Assembly: GCA_030690165.1 (NCBI GenBank)
Contig: JAUYHF010000007.1
Span: 195,420 to 258,792 of the forward strand
Origin: Deltaproteobacteria bacterium
Lineage (GTDB): Bacteria; Desulfobacterota; GWC2-55-46; UBA9637
Direction of reading: 5' to 3'
Length of the DNA stretch: 63,373 nucleotides
Under the pieces are notes generated by a model. That model saw only the letters and a list, made by a program, of their open reading frames with translations. It ran no database searches and was not told the DNA's origin. Both the position numbers and the translations under genes were made by a program. Shown in pieces: positions 41,101 to 48,527 of this stretch. The number at the start of each line of letters is the position of its first letter. Within the stretch, counting starts at the first letter, position 1.

Positions 41101-41611
41101 GGTGGATGAGGTTACAGGACTCTTCAATCACCGCTATCTTAATATCAGGCTTAATCAGGAGACAAAGAGGGCTGACAGATACAAACAGCCATGCTCCCTC
41201 TTAATGATAGCCATTGACGACCTTCAGGCATATATTGCCAGAAACGGAGAGTTTCACAGCAATGCGGCCTTAAGGAAATCAGCGGAGCTTATAAAAAAGA
41301 CATTAAGGGGTTATGATATCGCAACCAGATATGGAATGGATGAGCTTGCAATACTCCTTCCAAATACGTCAAAATCCCCTGCCTTACAATTAGCAAAGAG
41401 ATTCAAGGCCATAATTGAGAGTTTTCCGTTTTATAACGCGGAGAACCAGCCCAAAGGAAAGATAAGCGCTAGCGTGGGCGTGGCAACATATCCTGACGAT
41501 GCCAATGTCATGGAAGGGACTATTTTAGCGGCGCAAAATGCCTTGTCCGAGGCCATGGGAAAAGGCGGGGACATGGTTGTGGCATACAGGGCGGCAGGCA
41601 GTGAAGAGTAA
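38189..41611 (+). CDS. Hybrid histidine kinase with Rossmann, GAF, PAS, two receiver and degenerate GGDEF domains
   Basis: The start at 38189 is chosen because MKRIAIIGAGKGGYALFCLL opens a Rossmann fold; the longer frame adds only unconserved residues. Domains in order: NAD-binding Rossmann (1-115), GAF (about 120-280), PAS (about 290-405), HisKA with NMSHELRTPLN (about 455), HATPase with QILYNLLSNAIKF, DTGIGI and GLGLGLTL, receiver 1 (about 717-825, Asp in TLDVMLP), receiver 2 (about 842-960, Asp in IIVDMMF), and a GGDEF-like domain (about 970-1140). In the last, the signature is YGMDELAIL instead of GGDEF, so cyclase activity is doubtful. The NAD-binding head suggests redox sensing. A separate response regulator follows. 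Confidence 0.9.
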   Translation: MKRIAIIGAGKGGYALFCLLKDISGIEVVGIADRDKNAPGIKLAKASEIFATDDYNDLLKIKDIDIIINVTGSPQVSKEIKKKRNIKAEIVEGMSARLIWDLLNELKAEHDGIQRNLAESKKLYDIAIILASAHHLEDVLDTIIKESTEFVNAPAGSIAFYDAGAGELRIAASKGFSPKFLEINRWKVRPNGMTVHILGAKKPVAISDIKKEPLFNNPLMLEEGVRSLIAVPLLANSRIIGILYIDDFKPRRWTANEISFLSLLGTQATFAIEKHQLLKELKDNTDSLLETKDYLKNVLNDSADIIITTDTFGRIVEFNGGAERTLGYKIDEVIGRPASELYYNRDERIKILGKMDKDGGVSNYETQLAAKGGRVVDISLSLSHLHNSAGKVIGTVGISKDITQEKQIRIEIDNKNRELKEVNDRLEERILERTLELEHANKGLERSNRVKNQFIANMSHELRTPLNSIIGFSDILLTDAFGSLNEKQARYANNVLTSGRHLLQLINNILDIAKIEAGRMTLDYSTFQLPAIIDEVMTIVQPLAAKKAVILEVKLDPELTEITADEIKLKQILYNLLSNAIKFTPQDGRVAFVAEKGVADSSGQGGQLLKISVIDTGIGIRTEDIDKVFEEFEQVDGSYSRRHEGLGLGLTLTKKLVELHGGIIRAESQFGKGSTFSFIMPTVISVQDSSELLVGSSEKKQFLHIPDSEFRTEVNAPLVLVVEDDLPTSELITIHLAKAGYLVAHAFDGNEAIKKARELKPFAITLDVMLPYKDGWEVLQDLKSHEETKDIPVIINSIISNKELGFVLGAADYLVKPVDGARLIERLNELRPTFKKSSRHATILLIEKDEKMARSMSGALEVEGFSVLRVKGGEEGIELALVAMPDLIIVDMMFNGLSELSSFDIIHRLKNIPATQGIPVFLLTEKEMGTDERLKVMGYIDRVIEKDSFLKGDIVDQIKKLESLYPKRAGLVDEVTGLFNHRYLNIRLNQETKRADRYKQPCSLLMIAIDDLQAYIARNGEFHSNAALRKSAELIKKTLRGYDIATRYGMDELAILLPNTSKSPALQLAKRFKAIIESFPFYNAENQPKGKISASVGVATYPDDANVMEGTILAAQNALSEAMGKGGDMVVAYRAAGSEE

Positions 41612-41649
41612 GCGGTAACCGCCTACTCTATAAAAAATGGGTGTATAAG

Positions 41650-42027
41650 ATGATTGAAAAAAAGGTTTTGATAGTTGAAGACAATGAGCAGAGCATGGAG
41701 CTTTTCCGCGACCTCCTTATATCAAAGGGGTATACGGTAATAGAGGCCATGGATGGCGAAGTGGCGCTTGAAAAGGCGCTAATAGAAACGCCGGCTCTTA
41801 TCCTTATGGACATCCAGATTCCCAAGATAGACGGGGTTGAGGTTACCCGCAGGATGCGCAATTATCCTGCGCTGAATAACACTGTCATTATTGCGGTAAC
41901 AGCCCATGCAATGAAAGGCGATAGGGAGAGTTTTTTAAAGGCAGGGTTTAATGATTATATAGCCAAACCGATAAATATAAAGGCATTTTTACAAACCATT
42001 GAAAATTATCTGCAGCCCGTCGTCTAA
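41650..42027 (+). CDS. Single-domain response regulator
   Basis: A CheY-like receiver without an output domain. It has VLIVEDNEQSMELFRDLL (acidic pair), the phosphoacceptor Asp in ALILMDIQIPKIDG, Thr in IIAVTAHAMKGD and Lys in DYIAKPINI. The sequence style (DIQIPKIDGVEVTRRMR, AHAMKGDRE) is that of receivers paired with hybrid kinases in phosphorelays. The ATG at 41650 is preferred over an in-frame GTG at 41641. It lies 38 bp after the hybrid kinase and 5 bp before ppc, so kinase, regulator and ppc are likely one operon. Confidence 0.92.
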   Translation: MIEKKVLIVEDNEQSMELFRDLLISKGYTVIEAMDGEVALEKALIETPALILMDIQIPKIDGVEVTRRMRNYPALNNTVIIAVTAHAMKGDRESFLKAGFNDYIAKPINIKAFLQTIENYLQPVV

Positions 42028-42032
42028 TTTAT

Positions 42033-44849
42033 ATGCATCCAAGGGATAAAACCCTCCTTAATGATATAGCATATCTGAAGACAATCCTTTATCAGGCGCT
42101 TGAAGAGCAGGTTGGAAAAAGGCTCTTAAAGGTGATAGACGACCTGAGCAAAAAAAACATCCTGTCAAAAGATTGGTTTTACGACCCCCAGAAAGGCGCA
42201 AGAACGTCAGTATTATCCGATAAGCTATTTAAAACCATAAATAGGATTAGCATTAGTGAGACAGCCCGGATTATTCAGGCATATTCCATAAATTTTCAAC
42301 TTATCAATCTGGCAGAGGAAAATTTTGGCATGCAGGACAGAAGAAGGAAAGAGCGGCAAGGCCTGACGGTTTCCGGTTCCATAGAGGGATGTGTCAGGGA
42401 GTTCAGGGGAAACGGCGTTACCCCTGATGAGATACAGCTTCTTTTGAATAGGCTTTCCATCGCGCCTGTAATAACCGCCCATCCCACAGAGGCAAAGAGA
42501 AGAACTGTGCTGGAAAAGCACAGAAAGATATACCTTTCAATATTTAAAAAAGAAAATCCTATCTGGACAGACAGGGAAAGAGAGGCAATAAGGGAAGAGA
42601 TACTTGGAGAGGTGGAAAAGCTTTGGCAGACAGGTGATATAAGACTTGAAAGACCAAAGGTGAAAGAAGAGGTTTTAAACGGTATTTTTTACTTTAATAA
42701 GACATTCTTTGATGCGTTGCCAAGGATATACGATGAGCTTTGCCGCCAGCTCCAGAGATACTATCCTGGATATAAATTCTCTATTCCCCCGTCTTTATTA
42801 TTGTTTGGCAGTTGGGTGGGCGGCGACAGGGATGGTAATCCATTTGTAACCAGCGAGAAGACAAAATGGACATTGATTTCACACAAAGAATTAGTCATCG
42901 CCAAATACACGGAAATCATATCCCGGCTTATATCCAGCCTGAGCATATCCATGCAGTTTATACTGCCAGGCAAGGAATTCCTTGTATCCATAAAGGAAGA
43001 TGCAAATGCAATGGGAGCTGAGGGGCAAAGGATTATAGCAAGAAATCCTTATGAGCCATACAGACAAAGGCTTTCTCTTATCAGAAAGAAGCTTGAAAAT
43101 ACAAATGCAAATAAAGATGTGTTTTACAGAAATATAGAGGAGTTTATAGAGGATTTAAACATAATTAAAAGAAGCCTTAATGCCAACAAGGGGGGAAGGA
43201 TTGCAAGGCTTGAAATTCTTCCGCTTATAAGGCAGGCAGAGGCCTTTGGTTTTCATCTGGCAAAATTGGACATAAGACAGCATAGTGAAATCCATAGAAT
43301 GGCTGCGGCAGAGCTTCTGGAAAAAGCAGGCATTGTAACGGATATTCCCTTCTACCTTGCCCTGCCGGAACAGGACAAGGTAAAAATCCTCTCTGGAGAG
43401 CTTACATCTATAAGGTCTTTGGCGCCCGACTATGCGCGGTTATCTCGTGAAACAAAAGAGGTTCTGGATACATTTAAGGTAATTAAATATGCCCAGGATA
43501 AGATAAGCTGGGAAGGAGTAGGCTCCTACATTGTCAGCATGACGCACAATGCAAGCGATATCTTAACTGTAGGGCTTCTGGCAAAAGAGGCAGGGCTCTC
43601 TGGGATTAGTGATGATAATGAAATATTTAACAGGATAGACATAGTTCCGCTCTTTGAGACCATAGATGATTTAAGAAGGGCGCCTCAAATATTAATAGCG
43701 CTGTTTTCAAATCCTGCCTACAGGAGATACCTTGCAAAAAGGGATAATATTCAAGAGGTCATGCTTGGCTACTCAGATAGCTGCAAGGATGGCGGGATAT
43801 TAACCTCTGGTTGGGAGCTCTATCATGCCCAGAAGATAATTACAGAAGCGGCAGCGGAATATAAAATCAAACTAAAACTATTTCACGGAAGGGGAGGGAC
43901 GGTTGGCAGGGGCGGGGGGCCGACTCACAAGGCAATCCTGGCTCAGCCGCGGGGCACTGTCAATGGCCTTATAAAGATAACAGAACAGGGCGAGGTTATA
44001 TCTTCCAAATACGCAAACCTCGGCACAGCATTATATAATCTGAACCTCCTTGTGGCAGGGGTTATGGAGGCGACATTAAATAGTAAGCAGTCGGCAGGGG
44101 TAGGGTGGGCATTGCCCGCCAATCAGAAATCAAAAAAACAAGGAAAGGATTTTGAAGGTGCGTTTGAAGAGATATCAGGAATATCATACAGGTTATACAG
44201 AGGGCTAATTGACGGCCCTGATTTTTTAACATATTTTTATCAGGCAACCCCCATAGAAGAACTGGAACACCTGAAGATAGGCTCCAGGCCGACTTACAGA
44301 AAGGGGAAAGGCGGGGTTGAAGATATGAGGGCAATACCATGGGTTTTTAGCTGGAATCAAACGAGACATATCATACCGGGGTGGTATCCGTTTGGTTCCG
44401 GTCTAATGGCATTTATAGGAAATGACGCGGCGCGGGAAAGGCTTGTTCAGGAGATGTATGTGAGATGGCCTTTTTTTAATAATCTCGTGGATAACATCCA
44501 GATGGTCATTGCAAAATCCGACATGCATATTGCAAGGCTTTATTCAACTTTGGTAAAAGATAAAAAGATACGGGAAAAGATTTATAAAAAAATACATAAA
44601 GAATTTAAACTGACCGTAAAAATGATTTTAAAGATCACTGGACAGAAAAGGATACTGGACAATGACCCGTTGCTTCAGAGGTCAATAGCCATGAGAATGC
44701 CCAGCATATATCCGGTAAATTATATTCAGGTTGCGCTTTTAAGAAGGCTTCGGAGCGGACGAATGCAGGGTAGTGAAAGAGAAAAATCTATTGCAGCGCT
44801 CATGATGAGCATCAACTGTATTTCCGCTGGACTGAGAAATACAGGATAG
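42033..44849 (+). CDS. ppc: Phosphoenolpyruvate carboxylase
   Basis: Ppc adds bicarbonate to PEP to make oxaloacetate, replenishing the TCA cycle. At 938 residues it is near the usual bacterial length. Catalytic motifs are intact: VITAHPTEAKRRT (His-138 type), GSWVGGDRDGNPFV, MLGYSDSCKDGGILTSGW, FHGRGGTVGRGGGPTH and the C-terminal SIAALMMSINCISAGLRNTG (QN-TG end). A GTAG-footed palindrome at 44100-44120 encodes part of SAGVGWALPANQK, a loop that is variable in the family. Confidence 0.97.
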   Translation: MHPRDKTLLNDIAYLKTILYQALEEQVGKRLLKVIDDLSKKNILSKDWFYDPQKGARTSVLSDKLFKTINRISISETARIIQAYSINFQLINLAEENFGMQDRRRKERQGLTVSGSIEGCVREFRGNGVTPDEIQLLLNRLSIAPVITAHPTEAKRRTVLEKHRKIYLSIFKKENPIWTDREREAIREEILGEVEKLWQTGDIRLERPKVKEEVLNGIFYFNKTFFDALPRIYDELCRQLQRYYPGYKFSIPPSLLLFGSWVGGDRDGNPFVTSEKTKWTLISHKELVIAKYTEIISRLISSLSISMQFILPGKEFLVSIKEDANAMGAEGQRIIARNPYEPYRQRLSLIRKKLENTNANKDVFYRNIEEFIEDLNIIKRSLNANKGGRIARLEILPLIRQAEAFGFHLAKLDIRQHSEIHRMAAAELLEKAGIVTDIPFYLALPEQDKVKILSGELTSIRSLAPDYARLSRETKEVLDTFKVIKYAQDKISWEGVGSYIVSMTHNASDILTVGLLAKEAGLSGISDDNEIFNRIDIVPLFETIDDLRRAPQILIALFSNPAYRRYLAKRDNIQEVMLGYSDSCKDGGILTSGWELYHAQKIITEAAAEYKIKLKLFHGRGGTVGRGGGPTHKAILAQPRGTVNGLIKITEQGEVISSKYANLGTALYNLNLLVAGVMEATLNSKQSAGVGWALPANQKSKKQGKDFEGAFEEISGISYRLYRGLIDGPDFLTYFYQATPIEELEHLKIGSRPTYRKGKGGVEDMRAIPWVFSWNQTRHIIPGWYPFGSGLMAFIGNDAARERLVQEMYVRWPFFNNLVDNIQMVIAKSDMHIARLYSTLVKDKKIREKIYKKIHKEFKLTVKMILKITGQKRILDNDPLLQRSIAMRMPSIYPVNYIQVALLRRLRSGRMQGSEREKSIAALMMSINCISAGLRNTG
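44100..44120. repeat. REP-like hairpin inside ppc
   Basis: GTAGGGTGGGC, ATT, GCCCGCC: the same type as the hairpins at 25521-25569, in frame and without damage to the gene. Confidence 0.8.
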
Positions 44850-44866
44850 CTGCGTTTGATTTATCC

Positions 44867-44942
44867 TGGTGGTCCCAACGGGATTCGAACCCGTGTTTAA
44901 GCCTTGAGAGGGCTCCGTCCTAGGCCTCTAGACGATGGGACC
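44867..44942 (-). tRNA. tRNA-Glu (anticodon CTC)
   Basis: A 76-nt cloverleaf on the minus strand. The acceptor GGTCCCA pairs with TGGGACC, the D-arm is TCGTCTAGAGGCCTAGGAC, the anticodon loop CTCTCAA gives CTC at plus positions 44906-44908, the T-loop is GGGTTCGAATCCC, and CCA is encoded at 44867-44869. It lies downstream of tRNA-Gln and probably shares its transcript. Confidence 0.95.
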
Positions 44943-44956
44943 TCTTTATAAAAACA

Positions 44957-45021
44957 TTGAAAATTGCAAAATGAAAAATGCAAATTTATAAGATTTAAAA
45001 TTTGAAATCTGCAATTTTCAA
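44957..45021. repeat. AT-rich word-type inverted repeat between the tRNA genes
   Basis: TTGAAAATTGCA (44957-44968) pairs with TGCAATTTTCAA (45010-45021), with further TGCAAATTT/AAATTTGAA complementarity between. A similar word set fills 57395-57458. Confidence 0.82.
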
Positions 45022-45040
45022 TTTGCACTTATCACAAGTC

Positions 45041-45114
45041 TGGCTGGGGGACCAGGATTCGAACCTGGATAGCAAGAGTCAGAGTCTTGCGTCCTGCCGT
45101 TAGACGATCCCCCA
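45041..45114 (-). tRNA. tRNA-Gln (anticodon CTG)
   Basis: A 74-nt cloverleaf. The acceptor TGGGGGA pairs with TCCCCCA, the D-arm is TCGTCTAACGGCAGGAC, the anticodon stem CAAGA/TCTTG holds the loop CTCTGAC with anticodon CTG (plus 45080-45082), the T-loop is AGGTTCGAATCCT, and CCA is encoded. Confidence 0.95.
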
Positions 45115-45253
45115 ATGAAGGCTTTTAATGTAAAGCAAATCCCTCACGTGAGTCAAGGTTTTTTTTATGGGAATCCTTTCGGGGTTGCCTTTTCAATTAT
45201 ATTGATATATCCTTTACGAAGCTTTTGGGGAGGCTTTTATCAGGAAATTTGAT

Positions 45254-46624
45254 GTGCTTATAGTAGGCTCGGGGCCAGGCGGCCAGCGGGCTGCGTTTCA
45301 GGCGTCGAAACTTAAAAAAAAGGTTGCAGTCATAGAAAGGCAGCCATATATCGGCGGGGCAGGTCTTCACACAGGAACTCTGCCCAGCAAAACATTAAGG
45401 GAAGCGGCGCTTTTTCTCGCGGGTTTTAAACAGAGGGCAATCTTTGGTTTTCAGCTTGCCATTGGGAGAGAGGTAACCCTGCAGGAACTGATGCACAGAA
45501 AGACGGATGTGATTAAAAAGCAGATGGAGATAATAATAGACCAGTTCAGCAGAAACAATATAGAGATAATCTACGGAGAGGCCTCATTTATAGATGAGCA
45601 TAGATTGGCTGTAAAGGGAGCAACTGCTGCTGAAGAACTTTATGGAGAGGTTATCATTATAGCAACAGGCACAAGACCGCTTCGGCCTAAAGAGGTACCC
45701 TTCGATGAGAGCCATATATACGATACAGACACAATATTAAAGATAGATAATATACCGTCAACCATCACCATAATCGGCGGCGGGGTCATTGGTTGTGAAT
45801 ATGCCTGTGTGTTTGCCTCCCTTGGGGTAAAGGTTGACCTTGTAGAAAAGAAATCAAGGCTTCTCCCATTTGCAGATGAAGAGATTGTAAACAGCCTTAT
45901 TTACTGGATGAGGCACAGCGGCATCACCCTCAGACTCAGTGAAGAGGTGGTAAGGATAGTGGTAGAAAAGGAGGATCGGGTTGTTACCCACTTAAAAAGC
46001 GGAAAACAGGCTGTTTCAGAAAAGCTCCTCTATACCATGGGCAGGGTAGGAAATACTGACATGCTAAACCTTGGGGTAATAGGCTTAAGTCAGGACAACA
46101 GGGGCAGCCTCAGGGTGAACGAAAACTACCAGACCGCTGTCTCTCACATATATGCAGTAGGGGATGTTATAGGGTTCCCGGCGCTGGCATCTACATCAAT
46201 GGAGCAGGGAAGAAAGGCGGTTTGTAACGCATTTAACAAAGAGCAGATTACCTGTGAGTTAGTTCCTCATCTTCCGTTTGCCATATACACGATTCCGGAG
46301 ATATCCATGATTGGCGAAACAGAAGAAGGATTGACCGCAAAGGCCATACCTTATGAGGTTGGCTGCGCCCTTTTCCAGGAAGTTGCAAAGGGGCAGATAA
46401 CCGGAGATATACATGGCATGCTTAAACTCCTTTTTCACAGAGAGGACAGGAGGCTCTTAGGCGTTCATATAATAGGGGAAAGGGCATCAGAACTTATACA
46501 CATAGGCCAGGCAGTTATGAGTTTTGGAGGGACGATAGATTATTTTAAGGATACGGTCTTCAACTATCCAACATTATCAGATGCATATAAGGTTGCGGCA
46601 TTGAACGGATTGAACAAGTTGTAA
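45254..46624 (+). CDS. sthA: SthA-like soluble pyridine nucleotide transhydrogenase
   Basis: This flavoprotein of the lipoamide dehydrogenase superfamily moves hydride between NADPH and NAD. FAD loop: LIVGSGPGGQRAAFQASKL. NAD(P) loop: TIIGGGVIGCEYACVFASLG. Dimerisation domain: PFAIYTIPEISMIG. The redox-active CxxxxC of the superfamily is replaced (GGAGLHTGTLPSKTLREAA has no Cys pair), which excludes a disulfide reductase and fits SthA. The GTG at 45254 has AGGA eight bases upstream but removes the usual xxFDV start. An ATC at 45239, aligned with the family's Met and five bases after GGGGAGG, is an alternative start. Confidence 0.88.
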   Translation: MLIVGSGPGGQRAAFQASKLKKKVAVIERQPYIGGAGLHTGTLPSKTLREAALFLAGFKQRAIFGFQLAIGREVTLQELMHRKTDVIKKQMEIIIDQFSRNNIEIIYGEASFIDEHRLAVKGATAAEELYGEVIIIATGTRPLRPKEVPFDESHIYDTDTILKIDNIPSTITIIGGGVIGCEYACVFASLGVKVDLVEKKSRLLPFADEEIVNSLIYWMRHSGITLRLSEEVVRIVVEKEDRVVTHLKSGKQAVSEKLLYTMGRVGNTDMLNLGVIGLSQDNRGSLRVNENYQTAVSHIYAVGDVIGFPALASTSMEQGRKAVCNAFNKEQITCELVPHLPFAIYTIPEISMIGETEEGLTAKAIPYEVGCALFQEVAKGQITGDIHGMLKLLFHREDRRLLGVHIIGERASELIHIGQAVMSFGGTIDYFKDTVFNYPTLSDAYKVAALNGLNKL

Positions 46625-46703
46625 AAATCAAAAATCTGCCAGGCCAACATGAAGCTGATTATTGATGGAAAACTTGATATAATTAATCAAGGAGGAAACA
46701 CCG

Positions 46704-47300
46704 ATGAAACAGATAAAAATACTTCTTAAAGCCATAGTACTCTTTATAATTTTATTCATATTATCCGTCAATATAGCAGACGCAGAGACTATCAGGGGAA
46801 CTGTCAAATATAAGTCAGCGGATGACGCAGGAAAGGCAGTGGTCTATATTGAAAACACAGGCGGCACATTCATACCTTCCGGAAAAAATCCCATTATGGA
46901 CCAGATTGATATGACATTTGTTCCCTATGTGCTTCCTGTGCTTGTAGGTACCACAGTGGATTTTCATAACAGCGACGGTCTGCTTAATAATATCTATACA
47001 CCGTCATGGGCGGGATATAAGTTCAACCTTGGCACCTATCCTAAAGGAGTGGTGAGGCCATTCACATTTGACCGTCTCGGCGAGGTAGTCGTTCTATGCA
47101 ATATCCATCCTATGATGGAAGCCTATATACTGGCGCTGAAGAACCCCTATTTTGTAGTCCCGGACAAAGACGGGAAATACCAGATAAAGGATCTGCCTCC
47201 CGGGGTATATAACCTTAAGATGTGGTATAAGAAGGCTGTTAGCCCGGTTAAAAGCATAACAGTTGAAAAGGGAAAAGAGACAGTAGCTGATTTCAGATAG
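46704..47300 (+). CDS. Exported cupredoxin-like copper protein
   Basis: A signal peptide (MKQIKILLKAIVLFIILF... IADAE) is followed by a beta-sandwich with the type 1 copper ligand pattern: His in TTVDFHNSDG, then Cys, His and Met in VVLCNIHPMMEA. The C-terminal part (YQIKDLPPGVYNLKMWYKK) is a carboxypeptidase-regulatory-like strand set seen in this methylamine-utilisation/plastocyanin-like group. The SD AAGGAGG is eight bases before ATG. It probably carries electrons in the periplasm or binds copper. It lies 33 bp before a sensor gene, so the copper or redox state may be what is sensed, which is inference. Confidence 0.8.
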   Translation: MKQIKILLKAIVLFIILFILSVNIADAETIRGTVKYKSADDAGKAVVYIENTGGTFIPSGKNPIMDQIDMTFVPYVLPVLVGTTVDFHNSDGLLNNIYTPSWAGYKFNLGTYPKGVVRPFTFDRLGEVVVLCNIHPMMEAYILALKNPYFVVPDKDGKYQIKDLPPGVYNLKMWYKKAVSPVKSITVEKGKETVADFR

Positions 47301-47333
47301 TATTTACACAGACTTATTAAAGGGGGACTGCAG

Positions 47334-48527
47334 ATGAAACTCGCAATCAGAATAAAGCTTATGCTTGGTTACGCAGCCATCCTGTGTCTTATGCTGTCAG
47401 TAAGCATTCTGGGATATCTGGCGCTGGATAATGTCAGTAGAACTGCAAGCCAGATTCTTGTGCATGCGCATAAATATGACATAGTTAACAACCTCATGCA
47501 ATCTGTAAAACTTTTCCTTGATATAAACGATGTGCTTATAAAAGATCCTGTGCACGATACAAGCTACTATGACTCGCTTGCCCTTGATGTGGAAAAAAAG
47601 ATTTTATATACGGGTAAGCTCAGGCTCAAGGACAATGAAAAGAAATTTCTTAAAGAGGTGGATGATGAGTTAAATTTTATACGAAAAAGCACCAAGGTGT
47701 CTTTAGGCTGGACAGATGCGGAACGGAGCGCAAACCTTGTCTCCCTATTGAAGGATACGGACAGGGCAAAGCTTGCCCTTATTAACAATATGGATGCCTT
47801 GTATGACGAGACATGGCGATCGCTCGATAAAGTGGTCATAGTGGCTGATCAGGCGAAAGAGAAGGCCTTAAAGCAGATTATAACCTTTTCTATAATTGCG
47901 ATAGTTGCCGGGATAGGGATATCCGTTTATATGGCGCATAGGATTACAACCCCCATAGGGGCATTATCCCTGGCTGCCAGTAGTGTTGCCAAGGGCGCCC
48001 CTTATCATGAGGTCGAGAAGACAACAGAGGATGAAATTGGGGATCTGGTTACCTCATTCAATCAAATGGCGCTTGACCTGAGGGCATCCAGAGACCAGAT
48101 TGAGAAATATAATAAAGAACTTCAAACTATGGTGGATGAAAGAACCGCTGAACTGGAAAAAACAAAGGAATATCTGGAGAACATCATGGAATATTCCGGA
48201 GATATGATTATTACCACCACACTTTATGACGAAATCGTTCAGTTTAACAGGGGCGCCGAAAATATACTCGGCTATAATAGAGAAAATATGGTGGGTGTTA
48301 GATTTGAAGACATGTTTGTTGACAAGAGGGATTACAGGAGGATAAGGGAAAGGGCGGTCGAGTATGGAAATGTGTCAAATTACGATACAAGGCTTATGAA
48401 AAAGAGCGGAGATATTGTGCGTATCAGTCTCACAATTTCAAGATTAAAGGACAGGAGAGGCACGGTCATAGGCCTTGTAGTCATTGGAAAAGATATCACC
48501 AAAAAAGAAGAAGGCCTGAAAATATGA
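47334..48527 (+). CDS. Membrane sensor with HAMP and PAS but no kinase domain
   Basis: Two membrane helices (about residues 10-30 and 180-200) frame a periplasmic four-helix-type ligand domain. HAMP follows at about 200-255 (HRITTPIGALSLAASSVAKGAP, TEDEIGDLVTSFNQMA), then a coiled coil and PAS at about 280-395 (YLENIMEYSGDMIITTTLYDEIVQFN). The protein stops after PAS (GKDITKKEEGLKI) at the point where a HisKA domain normally begins, and its stop codon overlaps the next gene, a complete kinase, by ATGA. It probably works together with that kinase. Confidence 0.85.
   Translation: MKLAIRIKLMLGYAAILCLMLSVSILGYLALDNVSRTASQILVHAHKYDIVNNLMQSVKLFLDINDVLIKDPVHDTSYYDSLALDVEKKILYTGKLRLKDNEKKFLKEVDDELNFIRKSTKVSLGWTDAERSANLVSLLKDTDRAKLALINNMDALYDETWRSLDKVVIVADQAKEKALKQIITFSIIAIVAGIGISVYMAHRITTPIGALSLAASSVAKGAPYHEVEKTTEDEIGDLVTSFNQMALDLRASRDQIEKYNKELQTMVDERTAELEKTKEYLENIMEYSGDMIITTTLYDEIVQFNRGAENILGYNRENMVGVRFEDMFVDKRDYRRIRERAVEYGNVSNYDTRLMKKSGDIVRISLTISRLKDRRGTVIGLVVIGKDITKKEEGLKI

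Noticed and set aside
38189-41611. Active diguanylate cyclase at the end of the hybrid kinase
   Set aside because: The GGDEF signature reads YGMDE, so catalysis is unlikely; kept only as a degenerate domain.
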